DNA from: Coriobacteriia bacterium
Lineage (GTDB): Bacteria > Actinomycetota > Coriobacteriia > Coriobacteriales > QAMH01
Assembly (NCBI GenBank): GCA_003149935.1
Contig: QAMH01000006.1
Coordinates: 422,121 to 486,120 of the forward strand
DNA length: 64,000 bases
Direction: 5' to 3'
In this document: positions 36,129-45,397 of the stretch, one piece after another
Position numbering within the stretch: the stretch's first letter is position 1
Layout: every line of letters begins with the position of its first letter
The notes under the pieces: model-generated
The model's database searches: none
What the model saw: the letters and a program-made list of their open reading frames with translations, nothing else
Told to the model about the DNA's origin: nothing
Translations under genes and position numbers: made by a program

Positions 36129-36713
36129 CTAGATTACCTGTTTGTCAGATGGCTCTATTACTACAGCCAAGAGTACGACCGGCTCGCCATCGAGGGCGAG
36201 AAGTCCGTGACCTCGCGCCGAGTCGTACATGAGTACGTCACCTGGGCCGCAATCTTCGGTATGACCCTCATACGAAAACCGAAGGTGGCCCGAGATAATG
36301 TAATCTAGCTCCTGCCCCTTATGATAGGAAAGATGAATGGGCTTGTCCTGGTCCTCCTCGACATAGGGAATCGTGACGAGGAAGGGCTCGGCAAGCTTGT
36401 TGCCGAGATGTGGTGCCTTGTGCAGGTACTCGAACCCGGCATGGCGCTTGATCGAGAGGCCCTCGCCGGCACGTACGAGCGAATAGCCGCGCAGATGCGG
36501 GGATTCGCCGGTGAGAAGCTCGATGACGTCAACGCCGAAGATGTTCGCGCACTTGTATAGGAAGGTGAAGGAAAGGTCCTCCTCGCCGGACTCCTGCGCC
36601 GCGTACTCGGCAACCGTGCGCCCCGTGGCCTCGGCCATTTCCTGGAGCGACAGATCGAGATCCTCGCGCATCGAGCGAATCCGGTTGCTTATTTCCTTGA
36701 TGTTCGGATTCAT
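36129..36713 (-). CDS. XRE-family regulator with cupin sensor domain, module 2
   Basis: A 194-residue regulator with N-terminal HTH (LDLSLQEMAEATGRTVAEYA, about residues 16-36) and C-terminal cupin (about 110-185: HKGQELDYIISGHLRFSYEG, GPGDVLMYDSARGHGLLAL). ATG 36713 has GGGAGG six bases upstream; a longer frame starting at 36761 has no such site. A good promoter lies 34 bases upstream. It heads the operon of ligase, NTPase and korDABC and probably controls it in response to a small organic ligand. Confidence 0.92.
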   Translation of the reverse strand: MNPNIKEISNRIRSMREDLDLSLQEMAEATGRTVAEYAAQESGEEDLSFTFLYKCANIFGVDVIELLTGESPHLRGYSLVRAGEGLSIKRHAGFEYLHKAPHLGNKLAEPFLVTIPYVEEDQDKPIHLSYHKGQELDYIISGHLRFSYEGHTEDCGPGDVLMYDSARGHGLLALDGEPVVLLAVVIEPSDKQVI

Positions 36714-36746
36714 GGCGTTCCTCCCTTTCTGAATGTAATGGTCACT

Positions 36747-36774
36747 TTTATACACCTTCATGAGGGGTATGCAA
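36747..36774 (-). promoter_or_regulatory. Promoter of the XRE-cupin/ligase/kor operon
   Basis: TTGCAT (-35, 36769-36774) and TATAAA (-10, 36747-36752) are separated by 16 bases, 34 bases upstream of the regulator start. Confidence 0.6.
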
Positions 36775-36883
36775 GAAAAAATTCCGATTGACGCATTATT
36801 TTTTGGAACTACACCAAAACGACGCTCTGCGTTCTTTTCCGCAACGGGGAACTATGCATGCTGTTGTGCGCTCGGCGGTAAAC

Positions 36884-38596
36884 TCACGAAAGCCGCTCGT
36901 TAACATGGTCCTCGAAGGTCTCGGGGTCCATGGGGCGAGCGCAGAAGTATCCCTGGGCATAGTCGCATCCAACGGAACGAAGGAAGTCGTATTGCTCTTC
37001 TGTCTCCACGCCTTCTGCAATGACGGGAATCCCAAGACCATGGGCCATGTTCACAATGGAAGTGAATATGCTCGCAACGCGCGAATTGCGCTCGAGGTTT
37101 TGCATGAAGACCATATCAGCCTTAAGTATGTTGACGGGAATGTCACTAAAGGCATTGAACGACGAATACCCGCTGCCGAAATCGTCCATGAGGACGGTGA
37201 AGCCGTAATCTTGCAGCCGTTTGACCATCGAAATGATCAGGTCAACGGTCTCGGTATATGACGACTCCGTGACCTCGATGCGAAACAGCTTCGGGTCAAC
37301 ATCGTATTTCTCGACAAGGGCGACGATCTCATCGAAGAGCGACGCGTTGAAGATGCTGCGCCTGGAGAGATTCACCGAAATGGGAATCTCGGGAAGCCCC
37401 CTGTCCCGACGGCTCGCGAGAATCTGGCAGACCTGCTCCCAGATGTTGTGGTCCATCTTCGAAATGAAGCCGTTCTCCTCGAAAAGCGGGACGAAAATGC
37501 CAGGCGAGACGATGCCATGCCCCGGACGATGCCAACGCACGAGAGCCTCGGCGCTAACGGGAAGATTTGTCGCGACATCGTAGACGGGCTGAAGCTGGAC
37601 ATGGAACTCGCCGTTCTCGAGCGCATGCTCCATGTTGTTGAGGATGTCCTGTTCTTCGAGCATGCGCTCGGTGAGCTCGGAATTGTAGTAGGCGATATGA
37701 CGATCATAATCCCTCTTGACCGTGTCGCGCGCCATCATGGCATGATCGAGCATGACGCTGGCCTCGACGCCGTTATCCTCGATACGGTTGACGCCGGCAA
37801 CAAGCGAGGGCGTGAAGTCGATGTTGCTTTGCGCAAGGAGGGAACTGATTTCATCGGCGATGCTTTCGATAATGACTTCGACATCGGCTTCGCCCTCTTC
37901 GAGGCAAAAGGCGAAGTTGTCATTTCCCAGACGTCCATAGACGCCGCCATTGGCAAAGAGCCTGTTCATGCAATGCGCCGCCGCAACAAGCATCCTGTCG
38001 CCCAGAGCGGTGCCGAATAGCTCGTTGAAGGTCTTGAAGTTCTCGAAATCCCAGACGACGAGCAGATACCTCTTCTCCGAATGAACGGCGATCATGTCCT
38101 GCATCTCCCGCAAGAAGGCCTTTCGCGTGTAGAGGCCCGTCAGATCGTCATGGTCGGTAATCCAAGCCGCCTCCTCGAGCATGCGCACACGCACACGCTG
38201 CTCCTCGAGCTCGCGCGCGTTGATGACAAGGTGAATGCGGCGCCGCATGATTTCGGGTTCGATGGGCTTAGTGAGGAAGTCCGAGGCACCGGCATCAAGT
38301 GCATGTATCTCGGCGGCAGTCACGCTGTCTGCCGTGATGACGATAACGGGAATATCCGCAATGGCGGGATTCGCCTGCTTCTCGGCGAGCACGTCAAAGC
38401 CGGTTTGTCCGGGCATGTGCAAATCAAGCAACACAACGTCAATGCCCTGCTCACCGCGTTCGCACATGATGTCGAGGGCATCGCGACCGTTGTCCGCTTC
38501 GAGAATGTTGTACTCGGAAGCGAGGATTCCACCCATTTGTATACGATTGATTATCGAGTTGTCTGCAATAAGAATAGTCTTATCGTACACGGCCAC
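36884..38596 (-). CDS. Response regulator with degenerate GGDEF and EAL domains (c-di-GMP phosphodiesterase)
   Basis: A 570-residue protein. The REC domain (about 1-125) has the phospho-acceptor Asp in VVLLDLHMPG and Lys in FLTKPIEP. The GGDEF domain (about 150-305) has GNDNF in place of GGDEF, so cyclase activity is unlikely. The EAL domain (about 320-560) keeps EALVRW, SVNLSRRS, EVTESSY, DDFGSGYSS, LKAD and EGVETEEQ, so phosphodiesterase activity is likely. It probably lowers c-di-GMP in response to phosphorylation. The Hpt gene 43 bases upstream, in the same direction, may supply the phosphate. No sensor kinase is nearby. Confidence 0.93.
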   Translation of the reverse strand: MAVYDKTILIADNSIINRIQMGGILASEYNILEADNGRDALDIMCERGEQGIDVVLLDLHMPGQTGFDVLAEKQANPAIADIPVIVITADSVTAAEIHALDAGASDFLTKPIEPEIMRRRIHLVINARELEEQRVRVRMLEEAAWITDHDDLTGLYTRKAFLREMQDMIAVHSEKRYLLVVWDFENFKTFNELFGTALGDRMLVAAAHCMNRLFANGGVYGRLGNDNFAFCLEEGEADVEVIIESIADEISSLLAQSNIDFTPSLVAGVNRIEDNGVEASVMLDHAMMARDTVKRDYDRHIAYYNSELTERMLEEQDILNNMEHALENGEFHVQLQPVYDVATNLPVSAEALVRWHRPGHGIVSPGIFVPLFEENGFISKMDHNIWEQVCQILASRRDRGLPEIPISVNLSRRSIFNASLFDEIVALVEKYDVDPKLFRIEVTESSYTETVDLIISMVKRLQDYGFTVLMDDFGSGYSSFNAFSDIPVNILKADMVFMQNLERNSRVASIFTSIVNMAHGLGIPVIAEGVETEEQYDFLRSVGCDYAQGYFCARPMDPETFEDHVNERLS

Positions 38597-38639
38597 TCCG
38601 TCCCAACACGAACCGCACGGGCGATGATTTCATGACGAA

Positions 38640-38981
38640 TCAGGCTCCGATGGCCTCGATCACAAGGGCATAGGACTTTCTGAGCCTATCGATAACCGGA
38701 GCAATCGCATCGTAATCCTGAGCACGCAGCAAGGCGACGATCTCTGCGGCATCCGCGTAGACCTCGGTCATGGAGAGGTTGCTGCTCATGCCCTTAATCT
38801 CGTGCATATGCGAGAAGAGGCCGTCCCAATCTTGTTTCTCGAAGGCCTCGAGGGACTCGGCGTAGTTGGTATCCTGAGCAAACATTCCAAGCAGGCGCTC
38901 GTAGAGCGTGTCATTACCAGCACAGCGACGAAGCCCGTCCTCGTAATCGATACCGGCATCCTGGAGCTTGGCAATATCCAT
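38640..38981 (-). CDS. Hpt-domain phosphotransfer protein
   Basis: A 113-residue all-helical histidine phosphotransfer protein. The phospho-accepting His60 is in SHMHEIKGMSSNL, the typical HExKG context. ATG 38981 is chosen because AGGTGAG precedes it; an ATG six codons earlier lacks a site. It is the natural phosphate donor or acceptor for the REC domain of the next gene. Together they make the distal part of a phosphorelay whose kinase is elsewhere. Confidence 0.85.
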   Translation of the reverse strand: MDIAKLQDAGIDYEDGLRRCAGNDTLYERLLGMFAQDTNYAESLEAFEKQDWDGLFSHMHEIKGMSSNLSMTEVYADAAEIVALLRAQDYDAIAPVIDRLRKSYALVIEAIGA

Positions 38982-39237
38982 CTTCTCACCTACGTTCATG
39001 CGATGGGGCGATTCTTCTTTGCGTCTTTCATTCTATACCAACAGCGCGGCGCTTCGTCGGCATGCCCCTCATGCTATGACAAGCGGGTGGGAAACTCGCG
39101 CCAGCGCCTCCGCAATCGTGAATCATGGTGAAATTGTCTGGAATGCCCCGAAACCTTGTGAGGCCCATGAGTTGCTGTTTAAATACGAACCTCAGCAGAC
39201 GAACGCACATCACTAATCGAAACGTTGGGTGAAAAAC

Positions 39238-40314
39238 ATGGAAGAATCATTGAACCGCAGATCATTCCTCGGCGCCGCCATTGCCGGTGGCGTAGCCGGG
39301 CTCGCAAGCCTTATCGCCACCCCCTCGGCACATGCCGTCACGAGCGCCGAAAAGCGTGCCGAGGTTCAAGCGGCAAAGGCCCGCCTCGACTCGATGACAT
39401 CGCAGCTTGAGCAAACCGTCGCGCAGTTCAACGCCGCACAGGACGCATACGATGCCGCCGCAGCGAAGGTCGCCGAATGCCAAGTGAAGATCGATGAGGC
39501 AAACGCGAAGATATCCTCCCTACAAGGCCGTCTCGGCAACAGGGCGACTGCCATGTATCGCGAGGGGGCCACTTCGTATCTGGACGTCCTCATGGGTTCG
39601 AACTCCTTCGATGACTTCGCGAGCACCTGGGATATGCTCGACCAGCTCAATGCCGAGGACGCTTCGCTCGTGGACGATGCCAAGGCAACGAAGGCGCAGC
39701 TCGATGCCGCCAAGGCCGAACTCGATGCCAACGAGCAAACCGCACAGGCCGAGCTTGACACACAGGCCGACCTGAAGGCTTCCATCGAAGCCCAGGAAGC
39801 TGCCTACCAGGCCGAGTACAATAGCCTCAGCTCCGAATACCAGCAGCTCATCGCACAGGAACGCGAGGCGGAGTCCCGCCGCCAGGCAGCAGCATCCGCC
39901 GCTTACACGCCCTCCATGTCGAGCCCTTCTTCCTCGTCATCATCTTCATCGGGTGGTGGATATAGCTCTGGCTCGAGCATCCCCTCGCATGGATCGGTCG
40001 TCGACTATGCGGCATCACGCCTGGGATGCCCCTACGTCTGGGGTGCGTCGGGACCCAACACCTTTGACTGTTCTGGCCTCACCATGTGGTGCTATCGCCA
40101 AATTGGCATCAGCCTACCCCACTATGACAGGTCGCAGTACGCCGCAGCTCGCGCGCGTCTCAATCCACGCGATGCCGCGCCCGGTGACATCCTCTGGCGT
40201 CCGGGCCATGTCGCTATCTCCACCGGCGGCACCAACTACATTCACGCGCCGCATACGGGAGCCGTCGTAAGCTACGGTAGCGGCGGAAATTGGGTATGCG
40301 CACTGCGCTTCTAG
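39238..40314 (+). CDS. Tat-exported NlpC/P60 peptidoglycan hydrolase with coiled-coil domain
   Basis: A 358-residue exported protein. The twin-arginine signal is LNRRSFLGAAIAGG (cleavage near residue 33, SAHA). A long coiled-coil (about 37-215, Ala/Glu/Gln-rich, as in RipA and CwlO-like proteins) is followed by a Ser/Gly-rich linker (about 220-245). The NlpC/P60 domain has catalytic Cys278 (NTFDCSGLTMW), a His in PGHVAIS and a third polar site at IHAPHTG. It should cut peptidoglycan stem peptides. ATG 39238 is preferred over the GTG three codons upstream. Use of Tat rather than Sec is unusual for this family. Confidence 0.92.
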   Translation: MEESLNRRSFLGAAIAGGVAGLASLIATPSAHAVTSAEKRAEVQAAKARLDSMTSQLEQTVAQFNAAQDAYDAAAAKVAECQVKIDEANAKISSLQGRLGNRATAMYREGATSYLDVLMGSNSFDDFASTWDMLDQLNAEDASLVDDAKATKAQLDAAKAELDANEQTAQAELDTQADLKASIEAQEAAYQAEYNSLSSEYQQLIAQEREAESRRQAAASAAYTPSMSSPSSSSSSSSGGGYSSGSSIPSHGSVVDYAASRLGCPYVWGASGPNTFDCSGLTMWCYRQIGISLPHYDRSQYAAARARLNPRDAAPGDILWRPGHVAISTGGTNYIHAPHTGAVVSYGSGGNWVCALRF

Positions 40315-40488
40315 AACTTCGCTAATGTGAAGGTTTCGAGAAGAAGCTGTTAAGAAAACGTTCAGATGATGTGTCGTGCATGCGAAAAACGCGTGCATCG
40401 CCCCATGAACCAGTAACATACGGCAGCAACCCGTCCAATTCGGGTGATTCGGTAATCGAACTACGAACATGCACGCCGAAGGATGATT

Positions 40489-41193
40489 ATGTCACGCTCC
40501 ATATCTCGCGCTTGTGTCGCATTGGCAGCGCTTCTCCTGAGCATCGCACTCGCTCTGGGTGCTACCCTTTGTCTTGCCCCCACTGCCCATGCAGACGAGG
40601 CGACCATCTTCTCCCAAAAGCTCACGAAGCTTGTCGCCGGAGAATCCCCGGCTCTCACGGAGACCATCGAGGCAGCGTTTTCCGACGCTCTCAGCAGCGC
40701 CAAACGCGAGGCATTCGTCGATGAGTCTCGTGCCGAGGATTTCTATTTCGCACAAAACGGATCGGGACGTTGCACCATCACATCTGTTGCGATGATGGTA
40801 CGCCGCGCCGCCTTCCTTGATGGTAGGTCGGATTGGCAAGATCTTGGCCTTGACTCGGTCACTGCCGATGGCTGGTGTTCCGCCGGTGTCAAATGGAACT
40901 TCGAGACAGCTGGCTACGATATCGGCGTCATCGATGTCGCAGGTACCTCCGATGCGTTGCGTGAGCTCCTCGATGAGCATCCCGAAGGCATCGCCGCATA
41001 CGACCCGAACGTCCCCCACGCCATTCTTCTGACGGACTACGACGAGGAGACCGACACCTTCTTCTGCGCCGATCCCGCCAACTACAAGGCCGGGTCACGC
41101 ATCCCCCTTGCCGAATCGTGGAACGGGGAGTGCCGGGGCTCGAGCCAGCCACGTGTCGTGGCAGGCCTTACACGCGCTTGGGTCATCCAGTAA
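40489..41193 (+). CDS. Secreted C39-like cysteine peptidase
   Basis: A 234-residue secreted protein. The Sec signal peptide ends near APTAHA (residue 35). The papain-like fold is suggested by GRCTITSVAMM with Cys95, PHAILLTDYD with His177, and CADP with a likely Asp. These fit the peptidase C39-like family (bacteriocin-processing or cell-wall peptidases). ATG 40489 has AAGG six bases upstream. It follows the NlpC/P60 gene by 174 bases on the same strand and may act on the same wall substrate. The substrate is unknown. Confidence 0.75.
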   Translation: MSRSISRACVALAALLLSIALALGATLCLAPTAHADEATIFSQKLTKLVAGESPALTETIEAAFSDALSSAKREAFVDESRAEDFYFAQNGSGRCTITSVAMMVRRAAFLDGRSDWQDLGLDSVTADGWCSAGVKWNFETAGYDIGVIDVAGTSDALRELLDEHPEGIAAYDPNVPHAILLTDYDEETDTFFCADPANYKAGSRIPLAESWNGECRGSSQPRVVAGLTRAWVIQ

Positions 41194-41203
41194 GCTGAAT
41201 GCA

Positions 41204-41566
41204 AAAGCGGGCCTGTAAGCCGGGTTCTGTCTTCTAAGACGATCATTTATCTAGGAGTGCCGTTACCAGCACCCTCCAGCAGGCAACCCGGATGCGAGTC
41301 GGGTCAACTCATGGCATCCCTATTTGCCCTTGCTCCGGATGGGGTTTGTCAAGCCGCCGCGTCACCACGGCGCTGGTGCGCTCTTACCACACCGTTTCAG
41401 CTTTTCTCCGTGCGCACACGGGGAGTCTTCTTTTCTGTGACACTATCCGTCGGGTCACCCCGCCCGGCCGTTAGCCGGCATCCTACCCTGCGGAGCCCGG
41501 ACTTTCCTCATCACCCTAAGCCCCCTTACTGGGGCACAAGGCGCCGCGATCGTCCAGCCCACTTTT
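41204..41566 (-). ncRNA. rnpB: RNase P RNA, bacterial type A
   Basis: On the minus strand the conserved core is visible: GAGGAAAGTCCGGGCT near the 5' end, AGGGTAGGATGCCGGCTAACG, then the 3' blocks CCCGACTCGCATCCGG, GTAACGGCACTCCTAG, AGACAGAACCCGGCTTACAG. The two ends pair (P1/P4). Lengths match type A RNase P. It processes tRNA 5' ends. Boundaries are approximate within a few bases. Confidence 0.93.
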
Positions 41567-41657
41567 GCGCGCTTGATTATAGCGAACGAGAAGTGGCGAT
41601 GCCATTTTGGAGCGCCTGGGTTTCGAAGCGGAAAAATGGCACCCCATCTCCCATATA

Positions 41658-41912
41658 TCAGATATCCACGCTTGTTGAATCAGGAACCTCGAACATCTTG
41701 TGGCGACTTGTCTCGCCGCGTACGCAGGTGACGGAACTCTTGGGAACATCAAAGAAGGAGGCGATGAGTGCCACCGCCTCCTTCGTAGCCTTGCCTTTTT
41801 CCGGAGCTGCCTTGACCTTCACCTCGAGCTCGCGCTGGCCATCCGCCCCTTCACGCCATCCGATGACCTCTGCACGCCCGGACTTGGGCGTGACATGCAC
41901 GGGCAGGCGCAT
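41658..41912 (-). CDS. yggU: DUF167/YggU-family protein
   Basis: An 84-residue DUF167 protein with VTPKSGRAEVIGW and KVKAAPEKGKATKEAVALIASFF plus VRGETSRHKMFEV, which are the family's conserved blocks. Function is unknown. Genes of this family commonly close yggS-proC-yggT runs, as here. It follows divIVA by 11 bases. Confidence 0.9.
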   Translation of the reverse strand: MRLPVHVTPKSGRAEVIGWREGADGQRELEVKVKAAPEKGKATKEAVALIASFFDVPKSSVTCVRGETSRHKMFEVPDSTSVDI

Positions 41913-41923
41913 GAAGCACGTCC

Positions 41924-42742
41924 CTACTTGTCACCGTCGGGCATGATGGAGGGAATGTTGATCTGCGGAATCTGCTGGGTCGTGAGACGCGGTAGCTCGT
42001 CCTCGTCGATGGTGGGCACACCATCCGTGCGGTCATGCGCACCGCGCGTCTTGAGTTTGGGAAGCTCTGCCTCGACTTGAGCCTCGGTCACGCCCTGCGT
42101 GGTGAGGTTGTTGAACTCCTCCTTGGCATGAGCGGCAAAACGCTCGAGCATGTCGAGATACTGCTCGCGGAACTTCTGCGCGTAATCGTCGAGTGCCTTG
42201 ATCTCGTTGTCGATGGCGGCCTTCTTGGCCAGGGACTCGCGGATGAACTCGCGAGCCTTCGCCTCGGACTCATGGTAGATGCGGTCGCCCTCGATGCGCG
42301 CGTCCTCCTTGATTTGAGCAGCGCTGCGCTGGGCGGATATAAATGCCTCGGCGATGGCATTGTCGAGCTTGTTCTTCTCGCCGAGCTGCTCCTGCATGGG
42401 CTCAAGCTTGGCCTCGGCCTCCTCGGCACGGACGGTCATGGCAGCGAGGCGGCCCTGGGCGATCTCGAGCTCGCTGCGCAGCTCGCGCTCGACAAGACCA
42501 GCCTGCTCGAGCTCGGCAGGCGACGTGAGCGACGCGGCGCTTGCCTCGGCAAGCTCCTCACGCGTCTTGGAGAGCTCGTCCTTTGCCTCCTTGAGCTCGG
42601 ACTCGAGCTCCTCGATCTGCTTGTTCATCGCATCGACCTCGTTGGCGACGCGCTCGAGGAAGACGTCGACCTGTCCAACGTCATAGCCGCGCAGTGCGTG
42701 CTCGAACCCCTCGTCCTGGATATCCTGCATCGTGATGGCCAT
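41924..42742 (-). CDS. divIVA: DivIVA-domain cell division/polar growth protein
   Basis: A 272-residue coiled-coil protein. The N-terminal DivIVA domain has DIQDEGFEHALRGYDVGQVDVFLERV. A long coiled-coil follows (about 40-210, with KELxEAKDEL- and EQLGEKNK-type heptads), then a short polar tail. Such proteins bind curved membrane and recruit wall synthesis (Wag31) or division factors (SepIVA). ATG 42742 has AGGAAG upstream. It is in the extended dcw group with yggT and sepF. Confidence 0.92.
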   Translation of the reverse strand: MAITMQDIQDEGFEHALRGYDVGQVDVFLERVANEVDAMNKQIEELESELKEAKDELSKTREELAEASAASLTSPAELEQAGLVERELRSELEIAQGRLAAMTVRAEEAEAKLEPMQEQLGEKNKLDNAIAEAFISAQRSAAQIKEDARIEGDRIYHESEAKAREFIRESLAKKAAIDNEIKALDDYAQKFREQYLDMLERFAAHAKEEFNNLTTQGVTEAQVEAELPKLKTRGAHDRTDGVPTIDEDELPRLTTQQIPQINIPSIMPDGDK

Positions 42743-42758
42743 GTTTAATCTTCCTTTC

Positions 42759-43037
42759 CTACAGGAGCGCGGCGATGAGCCGGCCCACCAGCTGCACGAC
42801 GATAATCGCGAAAATCGGGCTTATGTCAAGCATACCGCCAATAGGCGGAATTATACGCCTAAAGATATTGAGAAAGGGATCGCAAATGCGACCAAGCGCT
42901 CGATAGATGTCGCCAACCCATCCGGATTGGTGGTTGGGAAGCCAGCTCATGAGAATGTAGATGAGGATGACCGCGACGTATAAGTCGCAAATGCCCAGCA
43001 AAAGCGAACGCAGGAATATAAGCGTCGAGGAAATCAT
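42759..43037 (-). CDS. yggT: YggT-family membrane protein
   Basis: A 92-residue protein with two hydrophobic segments around a conserved loop, ending in SWLPNHQSGW...ICDPFLNIFRRIIPPIGGMLDISPI. This matches the YggT/YlmG family, linked to chromosome or thylakoid organisation and to division clusters. It overlaps proC by four bases and precedes divIVA. Confidence 0.92.
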   Translation of the reverse strand: MISSTLIFLRSLLLGICDLYVAVILIYILMSWLPNHQSGWVGDIYRALGRICDPFLNIFRRIIPPIGGMLDISPIFAIIVVQLVGRLIAALL

Positions 43038-43861
43038 GCGCCCAGCTCCTTCGATCGACGCGCCGCTGCGACGACACCATCCTTCAACGCCTCCTCGACA
43101 CCTGCCGTGCGCATGGCGTCAAGTGCGGCGACTGTCGTGCCACCAGGACTGCTGACGGCATCGATGGCATCGGGCAGGCTCTGCCCCGTCTCGATGACCA
43201 GACGCGCGGTGCCGAGCATGGTCTGCAGGACGAGTTCTCGTGCATCCTCGTAGCGCATCCCCAGGCTGGCTGCGGTCTGTGCGATAACCTCCGCGAAGAG
43301 CTCGAAGTAGGCAGGACCCGAACCGCTCACGGCGCAGACGACATCCTGCTCGGACTCGTCCACGATGATTGCCTGGCCCATACTGGCAAAGAGCGCACGT
43401 ACAAGCTCGCAATCCTGATCGCTTGCGGCACTGCCGGCACTTACCGCAGACATGCCGCAGCCGCATAGAAGCGGCGTATTGGGCATGACGCGCACGACGG
43501 GGACACCGGCACCGAGCACGTTCGCGATTTTATCTGTGGAGACACCCGCGGCGATGGATATGACGAGGGTCGTGGCATCGATGCCCGCATCGACGAGCTC
43601 CGCACAAACCTCGAAAACCTTGGCGGGCTTGACAGCAAGAACGACGCAGCTGGCAGGCATACCGGCTGCCGCGCTCGCAACGGTACGCACACCGAGCTCG
43701 GCCGCGATGTGATCGCGCTTTTCCTGCCCGGGATTGGCAATGGTCAAGTTGTCCGCAGACATGCCATCAATACGCAGCATGCCCTGGGCAATGGCCTGAC
43801 CCATGCGACCACCACCTACGATGAGTACATTTTGGAGTTCGTTTGCTATGGTGTTTTTCAT
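43034..43861 (-). CDS. proC: Pyrroline-5-carboxylate reductase
   Basis: A 275-residue enzyme for the last step of proline synthesis. The Rossmann start is VLIVGGGRMGQAIAQGM. RVMPNTPLL, AVSGSGPAYFELFAEVI and SSPGGTTVAALDAM are the conserved ProC blocks. It sits between sepF and yggT, as often in Gram-positive dcw surroundings. Confidence 0.96.
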   Translation of the reverse strand: MKNTIANELQNVLIVGGGRMGQAIAQGMLRIDGMSADNLTIANPGQEKRDHIAAELGVRTVASAAAGMPASCVVLAVKPAKVFEVCAELVDAGIDATTLVISIAAGVSTDKIANVLGAGVPVVRVMPNTPLLCGCGMSAVSAGSAASDQDCELVRALFASMGQAIIVDESEQDVVCAVSGSGPAYFELFAEVIAQTAASLGMRYEDARELVLQTMLGTARLVIETGQSLPDAIDAVSSPGGTTVAALDAMRTAGVEEALKDGVVAAARRSKELGA

Positions 43862-43867
43862 CTTGCC

Positions 43868-44653
43868 CTATCGTGCGTTATCGTCTTCTATCTTGAGAAC
43901 ATCCTGCGAAACGAGATATTCGCGATCTTCCTCGCTTAGAGGCTCGGAGCTCTTCGAAATCACAAAGACGCGCTCGGCCGCCTTGCCGACGTTGAGGTTG
44001 AGAGCACTTGCGACACCGAAGGAGAAGTCGAGGATGCGCTTGGCAAGCGAGGCCTTGGTGTCGACGACATTGAGGATGACCGTCTTGCCGGCCTTCGCGG
44101 CATTGGCGACCTTCTCGATGTCGGCGTATGCCTTGGGGCAGACGATCTCGAGCCTGCCAGCAGGATTGCCCTTGATCTTGAGAAAATCGGAGCCGAGCGA
44201 CGCATATGGGTCACGGCTCGTGTGCGTGGGTGCCGGCGAATCCAGAAAGGACGGATCCTGAGGAGCCGACCAGGTGGGCTCCCCCACCGAACGCGATGTA
44301 TCGCGACGCGAGGAGGAACTGCCGATGCCCCTACCATATGAGCTCGACGACGAACGTGAGGAGTACCCACGCGAAGATCGTGCCGTCGAATCGAGACTAT
44401 CGTAGGAAGCGACGCGCGGCTTGCGATCAGACGACAGGGTCACGTGCTCGAAATTGCTGGGATTGTAGGAGTCGAAGGAAATGACCTCGCTGCGACGCGT
44501 GCTACCGCGCCTCTCCTCTACACCCGTATCTCCGTAATCATCGTAATCGTCGTCATAGACGACATCGTCCTCGTAGTACTCGGCGTCATCATCAGCCCAC
44601 TCAGGTTTTCCGCCAAATCCGAGCCGGTCCTTCATACCGCCCAAAAGACTCAT
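43868..44653 (-). CDS. sepF: Cell division protein SepF
   Basis: A 261-residue SepF, larger than the usual 150-210. The N-terminal membrane-binding helix is MSLLGGMKDRLGFG. A long acidic and Ser/Arg-rich linker (about 20-140) follows. The C-terminal SepF domain has IVCPKAYADIEKVANAAKAGKTVILN and RILDFSFGVASALNLNV. It anchors FtsZ to the membrane in organisms without FtsA, as here. ATG 44653 has GAGG upstream; an ATG six codons earlier does not. Confidence 0.93.
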   Translation of the reverse strand: MSLLGGMKDRLGFGGKPEWADDDAEYYEDDVVYDDDYDDYGDTGVEERRGSTRRSEVISFDSYNPSNFEHVTLSSDRKPRVASYDSLDSTARSSRGYSSRSSSSSYGRGIGSSSSRRDTSRSVGEPTWSAPQDPSFLDSPAPTHTSRDPYASLGSDFLKIKGNPAGRLEIVCPKAYADIEKVANAAKAGKTVILNVVDTKASLAKRILDFSFGVASALNLNVGKAAERVFVISKSSEPLSEEDREYLVSQDVLKIEDDNAR

Positions 44654-44701
44654 AGTCAGTGCCTCGCTCATATGAAACAGGCACCCAGGTTCGTGGTGAC
44701 G

Positions 44702-45397
44702 CTAGAGTGCCTTGAAGTTATCGTCAAAAATCCTTCTACCAATGCGAACCATGGTGGCGCCTTCCTCAATTGCCACGGGATAGTCTTCAGACATGCCCAT
44801 CGATAGTTCGCTCATAGAAATACTATCACGCTCATCGCAATATTTTGACATCATCTGGCTTAAGTTTTGCAACCCGGCAAATGTTTTCCGGGCAATGTCG
44901 ATGTCACCTTGGGGAGCCATGGTCATCAATCCCTTGCAGGCGACGTGCTCGCATTGCGCGATGCGCTCGAGAAAGGCGGGCAGATTGTCAGGGCGGATGC
45001 CGCCCTTGCTCTCCTCACCCGAAACCGAGACCTCGACGAGCACGTCCTGGACGCACTCCCCGTGCGCGGCCGCCTTCTCGATGGCATCGAGAAGCGTGAG
45101 ACGGTCAAGCGAATGGATGAGAAAGGCCTTGCCAACGATGTGGCGTGCCTTGTTCGATTGGAGCGTCCCGATAAAATGCCAACGCGCGTCTGGGTAGAGA
45201 GCGCACTTCTCGTTAAACGGTTTGTCGCGGTTCTCCCCGAAATCCGTGACGCCGCAGGCAATTGCCTCTCCGACGACGGGAGGCTCGACCGTCTTGCTCA
45301 CGGCGATGATTCTCACGTCTTGCGGATTCCTGCCGCAGTTCTCGCATATGCGTGCGACATCCTCACGGGTGCTTTCCCAGCGTTGTTCCAGACTCAT
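44702..45397 (-). CDS. yggS: PLP homeostasis protein YggS
   Basis: A 231-residue alanine-racemase-like barrel binding pyridoxal phosphate on Lys35 (IIAVSKTVEP). Conserved blocks are FGENRDK, WHFIGTLQSNKARHIV, HSLDR and LSMGMSEDYPVAIEEGATMVRIG. It buffers PLP and amino-acid pools. It overlaps pgeF by four bases. Confidence 0.96.
   Translation of the reverse strand: MSLEQRWESTREDVARICENCGRNPQDVRIIAVSKTVEPPVVGEAIACGVTDFGENRDKPFNEKCALYPDARWHFIGTLQSNKARHIVGKAFLIHSLDRLTLLDAIEKAAAHGECVQDVLVEVSVSGEESKGGIRPDNLPAFLERIAQCEHVACKGLMTMAPQGDIDIARKTFAGLQNLSQMMSKYCDERDSISMSELSMGMSEDYPVAIEEGATMVRIGRRIFDDNFKAL

Noticed and set aside
41257..41946. Open frames across 41257-41946
   Set aside because: They overlap the RNase P RNA gene and the DUF167 gene; the RNA fold explains the sequence.
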